This document shows positions 44,961-58,495 of a stretch of 64,000 nucleotides of DNA, piece by piece; positions within the stretch are counted from its first letter, which is position 1, and every line of letters starts with the position of its first letter. The DNA lies in contig OX328124.1 of NCBI GenBank assembly GCA_946811695.1, forward strand, positions 55,868,603-55,932,602, written 5' to 3'. This stretch comes from Gonocerus acuteangulatus. Its lineage: Eukaryota; Arthropoda; Insecta; Hemiptera; Coreidae. The notes under the pieces were generated by a model that worked only from the letters and a program-made list of their open reading frames with translations, was not told the DNA's origin and did no database searches. Made by a program: the position numbers and the translations under genes.

Positions 44961-46005
44961 TAACTGAAATAAATAAAAAAGACGTTTCAGTAATTAGGTT
45001 CCTGATTACGTTTCAGTAATTAGGTAACGTTTCAGTAATTAGATTCCAAGCAAATATCTCTGCTTGGAATATAATGGAAGTATTTTTCCAGGCCTACCAA
45101 ATAATCTATGCCCTGACCTCTCTTATGCAAAAGTCCCGAGCCAGCTCCAGACTTTGGACCCATCCCCATAATTGTTTAGACCTCTTGGTGGGTTAAAGCT
45201 GCCCTCTTTATTCATTCAAACTGCTTACAAGTTCACCCAGAATCTCTTATCACCCTTATACAGGGTGTCCCAGCATATGTGTCCACCCCCTTTTCCTCCT
45301 AGAGTTGTTGGAATTTCTAAATGAAACTTGGTAGGTCATAGTTATGTTGCATGAGGTTTCTTTTGAAGGTTTAGTTTAGTTTGTAACTTTCTCCAGTTTT
45401 TCTCCAGCGCATCTAACTCTTGAGTTTCCAATGGCAACAGGTATATTTTATGACGAATTCTGATAGAAAATTTAATTTTAAGACTAATTTATTCCGAGAC
45501 ATCTTTTGATCCGACGCACCGTTTGCGCGTAAAACGCAAAAAAACTGAGAAATATCGCCCTTTTGTAGACAAATTCCTATTTAACACTGAAACCAAGCCT
45601 TGTACGTAAAAACACCTCTATACAAACGTTGTAGCCTATTAATTTTCCTTTCACATGATACAAAGATCAAAGTTGTAGATTGAATATTTAACGGGATATT
45701 ATGAATGAAAAATATACCTTAAAAGTTTAAAAAAATAACAATTCAGAAAATCGATATGAATAGAAAAAAAAAAGCTGTCATTAACAATAAAAAAAAGTGT
45801 GTACTTATTTACTTTATGAAAAAAAAAGTAAATACAAATTATTATAAAACAGAATAGAATAAATTTCTCTTTCCATATGAAATTATTATTACATTAAACG
45901 ACAAACTAAAAAACAAATTTCCCTTTGTTTAAAAAAAAAGTAATCAGTTTCCAAAGAAAGTTACATTGTTTAAAAAAATATCAACTTCACTAAATATGGC
46001 GAAAA

Positions 46006-46583
46006 TCATTTTAAATGTTCAAAATGTCCACCTTCAACATTAATACATTGCACAATTCTCTTCGGGAAATCATCCTGAGCATTTAAAATCTCATCTATTT
46101 TTAATTGTGCAACTGACCGTGTTATCCGATCCATCATGTCCTCTTTATTTTGGGGCCTTTGATGGTACACCAGGGTTTTTAATCTACCCCACAGATAGTA
46201 GTCCATGACCGTCAAATCAGGTGATCTAGGCGGCCATTCTACCCCCATCCCACGACCTATACAGCGATCTCTGGGAGAAGGGAGGAAAGTACCGAAATTA
46301 GTAATAAAATTGAATGAGATCATAAATAAATTTAAATTATAATAATAAATGTAAATAATAATAATAAATTTAAATAATACTTCATAATTTTATAAAAGTT
46401 GCATATAATACCTGGAAATGGGGGTCTCCCGTGGTCTAATGGCTAGCGCCTTGGATTCATAAGCGGGAGATGGTGGGTTCGATTCCCAACCTCCGGCAGG
46501 AATTTTATCATCCCATGGCTCGCTGGTAAAATTCCTCGCTGCACCCTGGATGTCGGCGCTAATGACCTAGATGTAGATGCGCC

Positions 46584-46648
<65 letters not shown>

Positions 46649-47430
46649 CTGGAAATAACTGACGAAGTTTTTCCCGTACTATCAAAGAAAAATGTGTGGG
46701 ACAATCGTCAAGTTGTATGTACATGTTACATCGCTGTTGCAGTGGAATCTCTTCCAATAATGTGGGTAGAGTATTTGTCAAAAAATTACAAAAAACTTCT
46801 CCCGTAAGTCTCTCTTGAAAGAAATGAGGGCCAATTACGTATTGTCCGAAAATCCCGCACCATACATTTACCGAGAACCTATGCTGGTGATCAACCTCCG
46901 TCAACCAGTGAGGATTTTCTTCCACCCAGTAATGACAATTGTGTTTATTAATGCTTCCATCGCTGCAGAATGTGGATTCGTCAGTCCATAGAATATGTCT
47001 GTAAAAATTCCTATTTTCTGCTAAGGCTTGTTGCATCCAATGGCAGAAACGTAATCTCTTATTGCAATCCTCAGATAATAGTTTTTGGTGCGGGTTCATA
47101 TGGAATGGAAACATTTTATTTTGTTTTGCAATCCTTCCCACTGAGGACTTACTCATATCTAAGTCCCTAGCAATGTCCCTGCAGCTGACATGGGGATTAA
47201 CTGCCATTGCTGTAAGGACATTTATTGTGTTCTCTTCGGTCATCGCAGGTCTTGGCATTTTCCTTCCCTTCCTTGCGCAAATTAATGAACCTGCTATTCT
47301 TAATTTTTGCTCAAGTCTCGGGAAGAGCTTTCTTGAAGGGCGTGGGGTGTGGTCTATTGGGAAATCGCTGAGCGTAAAGACGTGCAGCGGCGCTGGAATT
47401 CCTCCGACATTCCCCAAAAATTAGGAGCAT
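46006..47430 (-). pseudogene. Tc1/mariner superfamily transposase (one intron, one frameshift)
   Basis: Exon 1 starts at ATG 47430 (MLLIFGECRRNSSAAARLYA...), shifts frame by one near 47345-47355, then runs through PSRKLFPRLEQKLRIAGSL, a helix-turn-helix region (HVSCRDIARDLDMSKSSVGR), the first catalytic D in ILWTDESTF, and the second in QLDDCPTHF. An intron follows: GT at 46411-46410, AG at 46270-46269, 143 nt without the SINE. Exon 2 begins at 46268 (DRCIGRG) and holds the third catalytic D in SPDLTVMDYYLWG, ending at 46006. Spliced, 41 residues separate the second and third D, as in DD41D (rosa-type) elements. The frameshift is the only clear lesion in the coding part. Confidence 0.75.
46420..46643 (+). 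mobile_element. Full-length tRNA-derived SINE with 13-bp target duplication
   Basis: The head GGGGTCTCCCGTGGTCTAAT (A box) and GTGGGTTCGATTCCC (B box) are typical of a polymerase III promoter; the anticodon-loop position reads TTCATAA. The body has AAAATTCCTCGCTGCACCCT and TGTCGGCGCTAATGACCTAG, then GATGCGCCGT and about 60 A. The flanks AATACCTGGAAAT at 46407-46419 and 46644-46656 are a perfect target duplication. It lies antisense to the transposase gene, exactly at its exon 1/intron boundary. Confidence 0.9.
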
Positions 47431-48988
<1,558 letters not shown>

Positions 48989-49063
48989 AAAATATTTTTA
49001 CTTCAATCTGTCATTTTGGGATGTTCGAAATCCAAATTCTATCATTTTGTTCTTATATCAAAC

Positions 49064-49791
49064 AGAACCATTTTTGTAGAGCATTTAATAAGCTTTCTAA
49101 TGGTAACCTTACGTTTACCAAGATTCTCAACCTTTTTCGAGATACTAAGGATAGTATACAAAGTTACCAAAACTTTTTATGTCTGTTAATAAAATATTTT
49201 ATTCTAACCCTTCCTTAACTCCAAACGTAACAAAAATTTCAACATGTTAGTTTTAATGAATGTAGAACATGCAGAAAATGTTTCAACTGAATCCCATGAT
49301 TCTAAGTACCCAAATCAAAAACGGTATTCAAAAACTATTTTTCCAATTTTCTCGAAAACGGTTAAAGCTATCGCATTGATCGCATTGATGGTTTCATTCG
49401 TTTTCCTAGCCAAAGAAGCCTATAAAACGAGTACTTACAAGCTTATGTACTCAAAAACGTTACGATTTTTTTTTGTGCGAATTTCACCCCAAACGCCATC
49501 TTCCAGTGGACGGATTTTGCTGGTTAACGAACTTGACCTTTTAAATTGGACGACGGATTTTTGTACCAAATTTGATCAAAATCGGACCATTCGTTTTTGA
49601 CCTAGAGAGCGAACAGGCAAATATATGTATATATATATATGTATTTGAACCACCATCATTTTCTGTAGGTCTGTAGCTGGTCTGTAGGGTTCTGAAACGC
49701 AAAATTTTCTAGTCGGCACTCCTGGATTGCGTCATGAGATCAACCTTATGAGAGGTGTTCCCCCCTATGGGGGAGGGAGGAACCGCGCTAA
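49064..49791 (+). mobile_element. Helitron/Helentron-like element copy F, 3' part
   Basis: The + strand carries HLE interior from CATTTAATAAGCTTTC onward, a short (TA)n at 49621-49640, the hairpin GTTCCCCCCTATGGGG and GGAACCGCGCTAA at 49791. The 5' half is missing. A CGCATTGAT duplication (49371-49389) is private to this copy. Confidence 0.65.
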
Positions 49792-50334
49792 AACGGATAA
49801 AAATGCGTCGTTTCATTCGATTCTCAACGTCAAATTATCTATAAAAACTAGAAGCCTATCAACGCTATGGTTTGTCTGTATTTTGCATAGAGCTAACCCG
49901 GTTCATTACATTATTTCCGTCTGTGGGTCCGGCGAAATATTTTTAATATTTACCGCTAAAGGTAATGTAAATATAAATATGGTCAATATTTGGTCAACAC
50001 AATAGGCAGACGAATAATGTGCATACATTTTCTGTTTCCTCAAATTTTCTTAATACTCACGTCACGAAAATAGGCCTCGCGTTAGTTAGCGGAGAAAAGA
50101 AGCTTTTAGAATCTCAGGTATGTTGATTTAATCTACGTTTCTTCCCTTCAAGTTTAGACCCAGAAGATGCAAAGTTTCAATTTAAACAATTAAGTGTCAG
50201 AGACTTCCTAGTATGCACACGGTCTTACTATTCGACACATTTTGTGCAGCACTACTATTATATGATGAAGCAGAGAGTATAGAACTCCCGTGAGTAATCG
50301 GAGTCCAGATCCTGTTGCAGATATTTACAAAAAA
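49792..50334. other. Intergenic DNA between HLE copies
   Basis: No recognised feature. Confidence 0.4.
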
Positions 50335-52820
50335 GTCCGATTCGCAGGAACTGCATCATCTTAGCGCGGTTCCGTTCTTATCCGAAGTGCGATTAGTAAA
50401 GGAATAGTAGCAGCTATCGGTAGGTTTTGATCTTTCTTTAAAAATATAAAATAAAATCTCAAAGAGAGGAAGCTTAAAGAGCCACATATGGAAACTAACA
50501 GTTTTCTAAACGGATGGGACTCTCCCGTCATCGCGACGCTCACTCTAGGAAAACTCTATTACTAATATGATTCTTATTTTCTCAGCTTTAATGAAATACT
50601 CATTCCACCGTTAAATAAACTTAAAAAACAAAAGTGAGGTAAACAGTGACAAAAACCCGTTTAAAATAACAAAAATAACACTTTCGTAGTTTTAAGCACT
50701 TACTTCTCCGACTGATATTGCCCCATCGAAATTTGCTTCAGAATCTTTTTTGTAGAGAATTTAGTAAGCGTTTGAATGGTTATATCATACTTCCCACGAT
50801 TTCTTAACTGTTTTGAAGATATTAAGGGGGGGTTGGGGAAATGGTGCTAATACCTACCGATAGCTGCTACATTCCTTCACTAATCGCACTCGAGATAAGA
50901 ACGTAACCGCGCTAAGATGATGCAGTTCCTGCGGGTTGGACTTTTTTTAAAGACAAATTAATGTATTATGTTTATATTATAATATAAATATTATATTTAT
51001 AAGAAGAGCAAGTCACTTTAATTGCGGTGTAAAATATTGTTGCTAGCTAAATCTAAGTATTATATAAGCTCATAAGGAAAAAATGGTGCTAATGGCACAG
51101 ATTTCGATGCACCATAAAAAAACAAAAAAAACAAACAAAAGTCCGACTCGCAGGAACTGCATCATCTTAGCGCGCTTCCATTCATATCCCTAGTGTCATT
51201 TTGTATACTTAGAATAGAAACAGTTATTACTTTGTTTAGATCATTCTTAATGTAAACACACATTCCAAAGAAAAGCAAGATTGTCGGCAAGGCACAAGAA
51301 ACTATTCTAAGCAAAAATTACTCTTTCCGCCGTCCCAAGTTTCTCTCTACGAAGACTCTACTACGAATTTGTTTCTAATTGACTTAACTTGAACTAACAT
51401 ATCCATTTTAGTGTTAAATGCAATTAAAAACACTAAACTATTCATTTTACTGTTAAATGCAATTAAAGAAAATAAAATTGTTCAAGAAAATGAGGAAGTA
51501 TTATTATGTTATTTTTTAATGTTTTACGCCACATACAACCACAAAATATAATTATATTTCTACTATAGCATTTGGCTGTATGACTTCCTACAGGTACAAT
51601 ATCTGTCATCTCTCCTAGGATGCCTCTTGATTTATGAAGTGCAATAAAACCTACCTGAAGCCTGCCTAGGAGCTCGACCCGGGCAAATGTCTGACCCTAC
51701 ACAGAGTCTAAACATTCTCTTTCAGCAGGAACTGCGTCAGTTTAAGACGTATCCATTCTCATCCATATTGTCATTTCGAAAGTTTAAAATAGAACTAATC
51801 TTTTTTTTTTTTTTTTTTTTCTATTATTTCATGAAAACACCCACAGGTTAGAAGAGGAAATTCCTCAATCTAAAGCAAGACTCTCAAAGCCAATTCAAAA
51901 TACAAACACGCTTCTCAATCACTTGTCATGTTTTATTGGGGAAAAAATGCAATCAAAATAACAGCAAGATATTAAAAACTAAGGCAAACCGAGAAAAAAA
52001 CAAAACAATTAAAAACAAAGGTAAAGAGAGATAAAAAAAATCTCTTTCTCTTGGCAAGCTATATTTCTAACAATGAATTGTTTTTCTTATTTTACTTAAT
52101 CTGTTTTATTGTCAAATACATTATCCAACTATAAGCAAGTAAAAAAAAAAAAAAAAAAACAAGGAATAAAAACAGGCAAAAAGAACCGTTCGAATAAACG
52201 AAATCAATTATTTCAAAGTTTAAGCACTTATTTATCCGATTGACATCGCTTATTCAAAACTTTCTTTAGAACCTTTTTTGTAGACCATTTAGTAAGCTTT
52301 CGAATGGTAACCTTTCGCTTCCCAAGATTGTCAACGGTTTTCGAGATACTAACCAAAGTATAAAAAGTTACCAAAACTTTTCTTGTCTGTTAATAAAATA
52401 TATTTTATTCTAACCCTTATTTTACTCCAAACGTAACCAAAATTTCAACATATTAGTGTTGATAAAATTCGAACATGCAGAAAATGTTTCAACTGAATCC
52501 CATGATTCTAAGTACCCGAACCAAAAACGGTATTCAAAAACTAATTTTCCAATTTTCTCGAAAACGGTTAAAGCTATCGCCTTGAAAATAGTTTCATTCG
52601 TTTTCCTAGCCCAAGAAGCATATAAAACGAGTACTTACAAGCTTATGAACTCAAAAACGTAAGCGTTACGATTTTTTTGCGCGAATTTCGCCCAAAACGC
52701 CATCTTCCAGTGGGCGGATTTCGCTGGTTAACGAACTTGACCTTTCAAATTAGACGAAAGATTTTTGTATCAAATTTCATCAAAATCGGACCATCCGTCT
52801 GGGAGCTACAGAGCGAACAG

Positions 52821-52887
<67 letters not shown>

Positions 52888-53033
52888 AATTTTAACCACT
52901 ATCAGTTTCGGTCTCTAGAGGTTCTGAAACGCAAAATTTTCTAGTCGGCACTTCCGGATTGCGTCATGAGATCAACCTTATAAGCGGGGTTCCTCCCTAT
53001 GGGGGAGGGAGGAACCGCGCTAAAAGATATAAT
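50335..53033 (+). mobile_element. Helitron/Helentron-like composite (copy G)
   Basis: On the + strand, family 5' ends occur three times (50335; 51134; a degraded one near 51729, GCAGGAACTGCGTCAG) but only one 3' end, GGAACCGCGCTAA at 53033. The first 610 bp is the head-to-head 5' block, followed by a SINE tail remnant (51080-51125). From about 52050 the interior is continuous with the family through (TA)n at 52826-52885 and the terminal hairpin. It looks like successive insertions into 5' regions, or alternative 5' ends. Confidence 0.55.
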
Positions 53034-53200
53034 AAATTAATATTATTGACTAGTTCATGTTACGGGGGAAATTTGCAGATATTGGAGGGTGGGGGTATCA
53101 AATAAAATAATAGGATTATAATCATATTTTTATCATGTATTCGAAATGGTTTTTACAATAAATCAAATTCCCAGATCGCTCCCGATGGGATAATCTTTCG
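53034..53200. other. Short spacer
   Basis: Nothing recognised. Confidence 0.4.
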
Positions 53201-53695
53201 CAGAGATGAGCATAATTTTATTTATAAATAAAAATACGAATTTATTTGTACCTACTTCATATATTTGTAAATACGAATATAAATTAATTCGTATTCATAA
53301 GTGTGAATATGAATTTCTTTGTATTCACGTATATTAAATATAAAACCACAAATAAAATTTTATTCGCAAATCTTCCTGCGAATACAAATAAATTTACTCA
53401 AAAATTGTAAATATTCACATAAAATTTGGTTAACAAAAAATGCGAATTTTCACAAAAATCATGTGATTACAAAAAAAATCACATTAAAATATATGAATAC
53501 AAATGTATTCACAAAAATAATAAATAATGAATTTATTCGCGATAAGTTATTAAAGGTGATTTTCTTAATGATGATTTTTAACGTCGATTCAATTTTTTTT
53601 TTCTGAACCGCCCCTAAGGCATACCCCGAGCCCGCAGCAGCATCACCAGCCGCGTTTTAGGGACAGGGTTTGGCATCTGTACTTTTGGCGGACAT

Positions 53696-53755
<60 letters not shown>

Positions 53756-54224
53756 AGACCTGCGCTGATAACCTAGACGTTAAAAAATCACCAATAACTT
53801 ATATTATTAAATAATATCATATCGTTGATACGAATATTTATTTGTTCGTTGTTGTTTTTACCTGTATCCTTTAGGATCATTGGCAGTTAGTTGATACGAA
53901 TAAATTCATAATTTCTTTACGATTTCTTTTGTGAATAAATTTGTATTTACAAATTATAAATTGAGTAAATTGGTATTCATATATTTTAATGTGATTTTTT
54001 GTAATAACATAAATTTCATACAATTTTTTCTGTAAATTTATTTGTATTCCTAGGAAAATTTTCAAATACAATTTTATTTGTATTTATATATTTAATATAC
54101 GTAAATACAAATAAATTCGTATTCACACTTATGAATAAGAATTTATTTATATTCGTATTTATAAATATATGAAGTACGAATAAATTCGTATTTTTATTTA
54201 TAAATAAAATTATGCCCGTCTCTG
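53201..54224. mobile_element. hAT-type palindromic MITE
   Basis: The ends CAGAGATGAGCATAATTTTA and inverted CAGAGACGGGCATAATTTTA are hAT-like. Arms of about 360-430 bp made of AATACGAATTTATT-type repeats pair over most of their length. The flanks ATCTTTCG and ATTTTTCA agree at 6 of 8 positions. The centre holds a ~53-nt A run (53698-53750) and a scrap like the SINE tail (GCGCTGATAACCTAGACG). Right of it the non-LTR element starts abruptly, so the insertion replaced or followed loss of that element's 5' part. Confidence 0.65.
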
Positions 54225-55859
54225 ATTTTTCACATCAGACTGCACAAGACAGACTACAAGACACAATAAACAACTTGGAAAACTGGTGTTCAATTACAGG
54301 TTTCAAAGTCTCCGAAGAAAAATCGAAGTGTATTTTATTCACAAAAAAGAGAAGAATGAGGATTCCTAACATCCAGTTGAAAAACTCTATTTTACCGGTA
54401 ACAGACACAATTAAATTTCTTGGGCTAATATTTGACTCAAAACTAACATGGCTTCCCCATTTGAAAGAACTCTCTATTAAGTGCAAGAAATCCTTGAACA
54501 TACTAAAGATTTTGAGTAATACGAAGTGGGGTGCTGACAGATGGTCTATGCTTACAGTGTACAGAGCTTATACCAGGTCACTTCTGGACTACGGCTGTAT
54601 AGCATATTCATCTGCCAGTGCGAGCGCCCTCAAAATGTTGGACCCAATACACTCGACAGGAATCCGACTAGCTACTGGCGCATTTAAATCCAGTCCATGC
54701 AACAGCCTCTATGTTGAGGCATGCGAGCCACCATTGCAACACAGGCGTCAGATATTATGCTTAAAATACTTTGCTAAAATCAGATACCTACACAATAAAT
54801 GCACACAGTCACTCATCGAAAACCAATATCAAAACACTTACAATCGAAGACGCGCAAGACAAAAACCATTAAACATAAGAATACAAGAAAACACACAAAA
54901 CACCGCTTTATTATCACAAACCTACACACTCCAACAACTTACATTTCCACCATGGAGGGTTAAGAACTTAGAAATAAACACTAAATTATCAAAATTTAAG
55001 AAAGATGACCCTATCTCTGTCCATTTTTACCAAAATGAATATAATAAATTAACATCAAATCCAGATGCTCTCCTTATTTTCACGGATGGGTCAAAAACAC
55101 TAGAAGGCACTGGATCTGCAGCAGTTATTCACTCAAACTCTTTTCAATTAAGAATTGCTGATAACTCTAGCATTTTCACTGCCGAATTACATGCCATTTT
55201 ACTAGCTCTTCAAAATGTAATCATCCTTCCAAACCAAAAGATCCTAATTTTTTCGGATTCACCAAGTTCTTTGCTCTCCCTAAGTAACATGTATGAAACA
55301 CATCCAATAATCACACAAATTTTTGAACTAGTACACCGACTACAAAGTACACATTGAAATGGTGTGGCTACCTGGACACACAAACTTCCCAGGAAACACT
55401 GACGCCGACAAAGAAGCAAAAATTGCAGCAAAAAGGTTAGGAACTGACGAAGACCGAATGACGTTACAAGACACTTACCTGCAGATTACAACACATATTA
55501 TAAACAAATGGCAAAATACATGGACGTACACTACAGACAATAAATTACGTGAGATAAAAGAGTGCGTAGGTGCCTGGCCGTCAAGAAATCGATACACAAG
55601 AAGAGAAGAAGTTGTAGTTACCAGGCTCAGAATAGGCCATTCACACTTGACTCATTCTCATCTAATGACTCGACAAGACGAACCACTCTGCAGAATCTGT
55701 GATGTGAGACTGACAGTAAAACACATACTGACAGACTGCAGAGAACGGTACTACTTAGACTTACCACACGACATGCGAGAGATATTAACTGAAGGTAGCC
55801 CACATATAGACACCATTATTCAGCATTTAAAAACCAAAAACATTTATAATAAAATATAA
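54225..55859 (+). pseudogene. Non-LTR ORF2: RT thumb, RNase H, zinc knuckle; one frameshift
   Basis: The frame opens in late reverse transcriptase sequence (LQDTINNLENWCSITGFKVS, then KSKCILF and IKFLGLIFDSKLTWLPHL). A connecting domain with DPIHSTGIRLATGAF follows, then RNase H with its acidic residues in FTDGSKT, TAELHAIL and IFSDSPSSL. Near 55348-55353 one extra base ends the frame at 55357; the next frame resumes at once with IEMVWLPGHTNFPGNTDAD, completing RNase H. A zinc knuckle CRICDVRLTVKHILTDC precedes the stop after KNIYNKI at 55859. All RNase H active-site residues remain. The RT catalytic aspartates are not in the window. A 381-codon frame beginning at 54212 uses an ATG that belongs to the hAT MITE. 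Confidence 0.85.
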
Positions 55860-56312
55860 AGATGAATTATTATTGAATACATTTATTCATTATCATTGCA
55901 AGGTATGATGAACCACTATCAGCCAGATGAACTAAAAGTGCTCACATAAAGAACATATATTAAACCTCAATGTGAAATATAAGTATGTTTAAGCTAAAAT
56001 AATTGTAGTAGTATTATTAGTATTAGTATTATTAGTTATTAATATTTTAGTGGTAATATTTTAATTATTAATATTATAATTATTAATATTATAAGTTAAT
56101 AGTATTAGTAGCATATTATGTAATATATATCCAAATTGTAATTAATATCATGTGGTATTGTAAGTTAATATTATAGTATTCTTAAGAATATTATCATTAG
56201 ATATTAGAATTTAGTATAGGTCAATGTGCCTATAATAAAATGTAACAATATAACGAGCAAGTCGCTACTTTGCGGGCTCGTAAATACAATGAATAAATAA
56301 ATAAAATATCAT
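54225..56312 (+). mobile_element. I-clade non-LTR retrotransposon, 5'-truncated
   Basis: Comprises the C-terminal reverse transcriptase, RNase H, zinc knuckle and a ~450-bp 3' untranslated region. That region ends in a GAGC...CGC...GCG...GCTC hairpin (56262-56286) and a TAAATAAATAAA tail. The 5' edge coincides with the hAT MITE. Order and motifs fit the RNase H-bearing I group of non-LTR elements. Confidence 0.8.
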
Positions 56313-56968
56313 TTTTCACAACCAAAATGACAGGAGCAATGTTTGTAGAATTAATTTATTTATTAATAGTTAGTATCAGAACATCCCAAACCATATCAGA
56401 GAATATCACAGAACAACTACACTCAATAAGCACATTCGAATATGTACAATAAACAAATATATCTCACTATAATCTACTACCTGTAACATCCTTTCTTTTC
56501 GTGAGTCGGTCTCTCGCCTAAAGAGTACACAATATATTTAATTGAATAATTTCATAAGGAAGCTTAAAAGCAATCTATATCAAGAATGTGCCTAAATAAA
56601 CCACCATTTATTAAGAAAAGCGGCTTAATACGCACCTACTTTTAAAACTACGTCGAGAAGCGTCTGGTTAGAAAGATTTTTTTGTTGCTGTTGGAAAGTA
56701 ATCAACACGGGACATATCATTAAAAGAGCCAAGATGTAAGTTATAATTTTTGGGGAATGCGGTGTCGGATGGGCTGCTCACGAGCGTAGGAGGGAAGACC
56801 CAATAAATTATTTTCCGACTGGAGGCTTAGGAAGTTTGGGACTGTGGGAACCTCCTCGGCGATATTGACAGCATCACGAGCTGAGCCGCCTCCGGCTCAC
56901 ATGCACTCCGCCCCTCTCTTTTTAGCGTATTTACGCCGATTTTCAGGAACATGTCTGCTGAAAGTAAT
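56313..56968. other. Intergenic DNA
   Basis: No recognised feature. 56740-57060 is moderately GC-rich; the 76-codon minus frame there is unassigned. Confidence 0.35.
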
Positions 56969-57089
56969 CTTAAAAATATTTGATTGAGAAGATATGGTCG
57001 ACCGTTCGGAAGTAGGAAGCGTTGATCGTCGGGGTTTCGGTCAGTGTTCTTATTCAATAAAACACATTTTATTTGCTAAAATGTATATT

Positions 57090-57135
57090 TATTGCCGCCA
57101 ACGTTTCGGCTTGCTATACAAGCCATCTTCAGGGC
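57090..57135 (-). ncRNA. Hammerhead-like motif, left Penelope arm
   Basis: Minus strand: CTGAAGA, stem GGCTTG...CAAGCC, then GAAAC, in hammerhead core order. It is the mirror of the + strand motif in the right arm. Catalysis is not shown. Confidence 0.5.
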
Positions 57136-57169
57136 TGTAAAAACATATATGCTATAACAATGGTAAGGA

Positions 57170-57209
<40 letters not shown>

Positions 57210-57272
57210 AAGGCTAGAAACATTAACATAAATATGAGTACCTATATGCTTGAAAATATAAATGTGTATATA

Positions 57273-57325
<53 letters not shown>

Positions 57326-57543
57326 TAATAATAGCAATATAAATAAATATACATGTATATGGTATCCAAGCGAATACAGTACAAGTGTCATAGTAACATA
57401 CCTATTGAGAAGATTGAGAACTGCCCCGTTTCAAGAAGAGAACATTTCTGAAGACTGGAAGGATGGGGCAGGGCTAGACAGTAGAGGATGGGGGGGAGGG
57501 GGTGGAGAGAAGTGGAGCTGGGAGTAAGGACGGAGGGTAAAGC

Positions 57544-57837
57544 ACTTACATTGGACAGACGAAGAACCGCATTCATAGCAGACTCACAACACACAAATAC
57601 AACATTAAGAACAGAGACATTAAAACTGCACTTTCTAGACACGCTATCACGGACGGACATAAATTTGATTTCCAAAACTTCTCCATCCTCTCCACTGAAC
57701 CCAACCTTGAGAAGCGTCTCCTTTCTGAATCCATATATATCCATCTAGAAAACAATCCCGTCAATGACAAAATTGACAAAGAAGTCATCTCCTCAACCTA
57801 TTCCAACATTTTCCATATCCTCAAAACCTCCCGTTAG
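57544..57837 (+). pseudogene. Penelope GIY-YIG endonuclease, N-terminally truncated
   Basis: 98 codons without a break to TAG at 57837. It begins TYIGQTKNRIHSRLTTHKYN: the YIG strand and the arginine expected in the active site. SRHAITDGHKFDFQNF and a segment RLLSESIYI, with the acidic residue, follow; it then has NPVNDKIDKE and ends near ILKTSR. The GIY strand and cysteine cluster should lie just upstream, but that sequence belongs to the left arm and does not encode them. Compared with the copy at 28761-29150, this one keeps the arginine. Confidence 0.7.
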
Positions 57838-58351
57838 GTAATCCCACCCGGTTCGTTGCCCTATTCCCACACACCGTCTGATCCTTCCTTGTACCTGCAA
57901 TACCCATCGGCAAGTCCTTTATCTTTACCGCCGTCCCTCTGTCCTTACTCCCAGGTCGACTTCCCCCCACCCCCATCCTCTCCTGTCTAGCCCTGGCCCA
58001 ATCCTTCCCTGTACCTGCAATATCCATCGGCAAGTCCTTTATCTTTACCGCGGTCTTTACCCTCCGTCCTTACTCCCAGCTCCACTTCTCTCCACCCCTC
58101 CCCCCCATCCTCTACTGTCTAGCCCTGCCCCATCCTTCCAGTCTTCAGAAATGTTCTCTTCTTGAAACAGGACAGTTCTCAATCTTCTCATAGGTATGTT
58201 ACTATGACACTTGTACTGTATTCGCTTGGATACCATATACCTGTATATTTATTTATATTGCTATTATTATACTATATATATATATATATACATATATATA
58301 CATTTATATTTTCAAGCATATAGGTACTCATATTTATTGTTAATGTTTCTA

Positions 58352-58411
<60 letters not shown>

Positions 58412-58444
58412 TCCTTACCATTGTTATACCATATATGTTTTTAC

Positions 58445-58495
58445 AGCCCTGAAGATGGCTTGTATAGCAAGCCGAAACGTTGGCGGCAATAAATA
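58445..58495 (+). ncRNA. Hammerhead-like motif, right Penelope arm
   Basis: CTGAAGA at 58449-58455, a 6-bp stem GGCTTG/CAAGCC, GAAAC at 58474-58478, then GTTGGCGGCAAT, which can form a very short third stem. A T sits between CTGAAGA and the stem, so the core is not perfectly canonical. Confidence 0.5.

Larger units (their letters stand above)
45261..47430 (-). mobile_element. Tc1/mariner element with long terminal repeat, disrupted
   Basis: The left end is TA then CAGGGTGTCCCAGCATATGT at 45261. About 470 bp follow that align with the arms of the palindrome at 13.7 kb, then a minus-strand transposase gene. No matching right inverted repeat was seen between 47430 and 48300, so that end is lost. 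A SINE sits in the gene. The element is therefore not mobile as it stands. Confidence 0.65.

Noticed and set aside
46420..46500. A functional tRNA gene
   Set aside because: The A and B boxes belong to a SINE head with SINE body, A tail and target duplication; the cloverleaf arms do not pair well.
46970..47424. Plus-strand frames over 46.9-47.4 kb
   Set aside because: Shadows of the minus-strand transposase.
57388..57788. Minus-strand frames of 118 and 71 codons
   Set aside because: Antisense to the GIY-YIG domain and its flanking arm.
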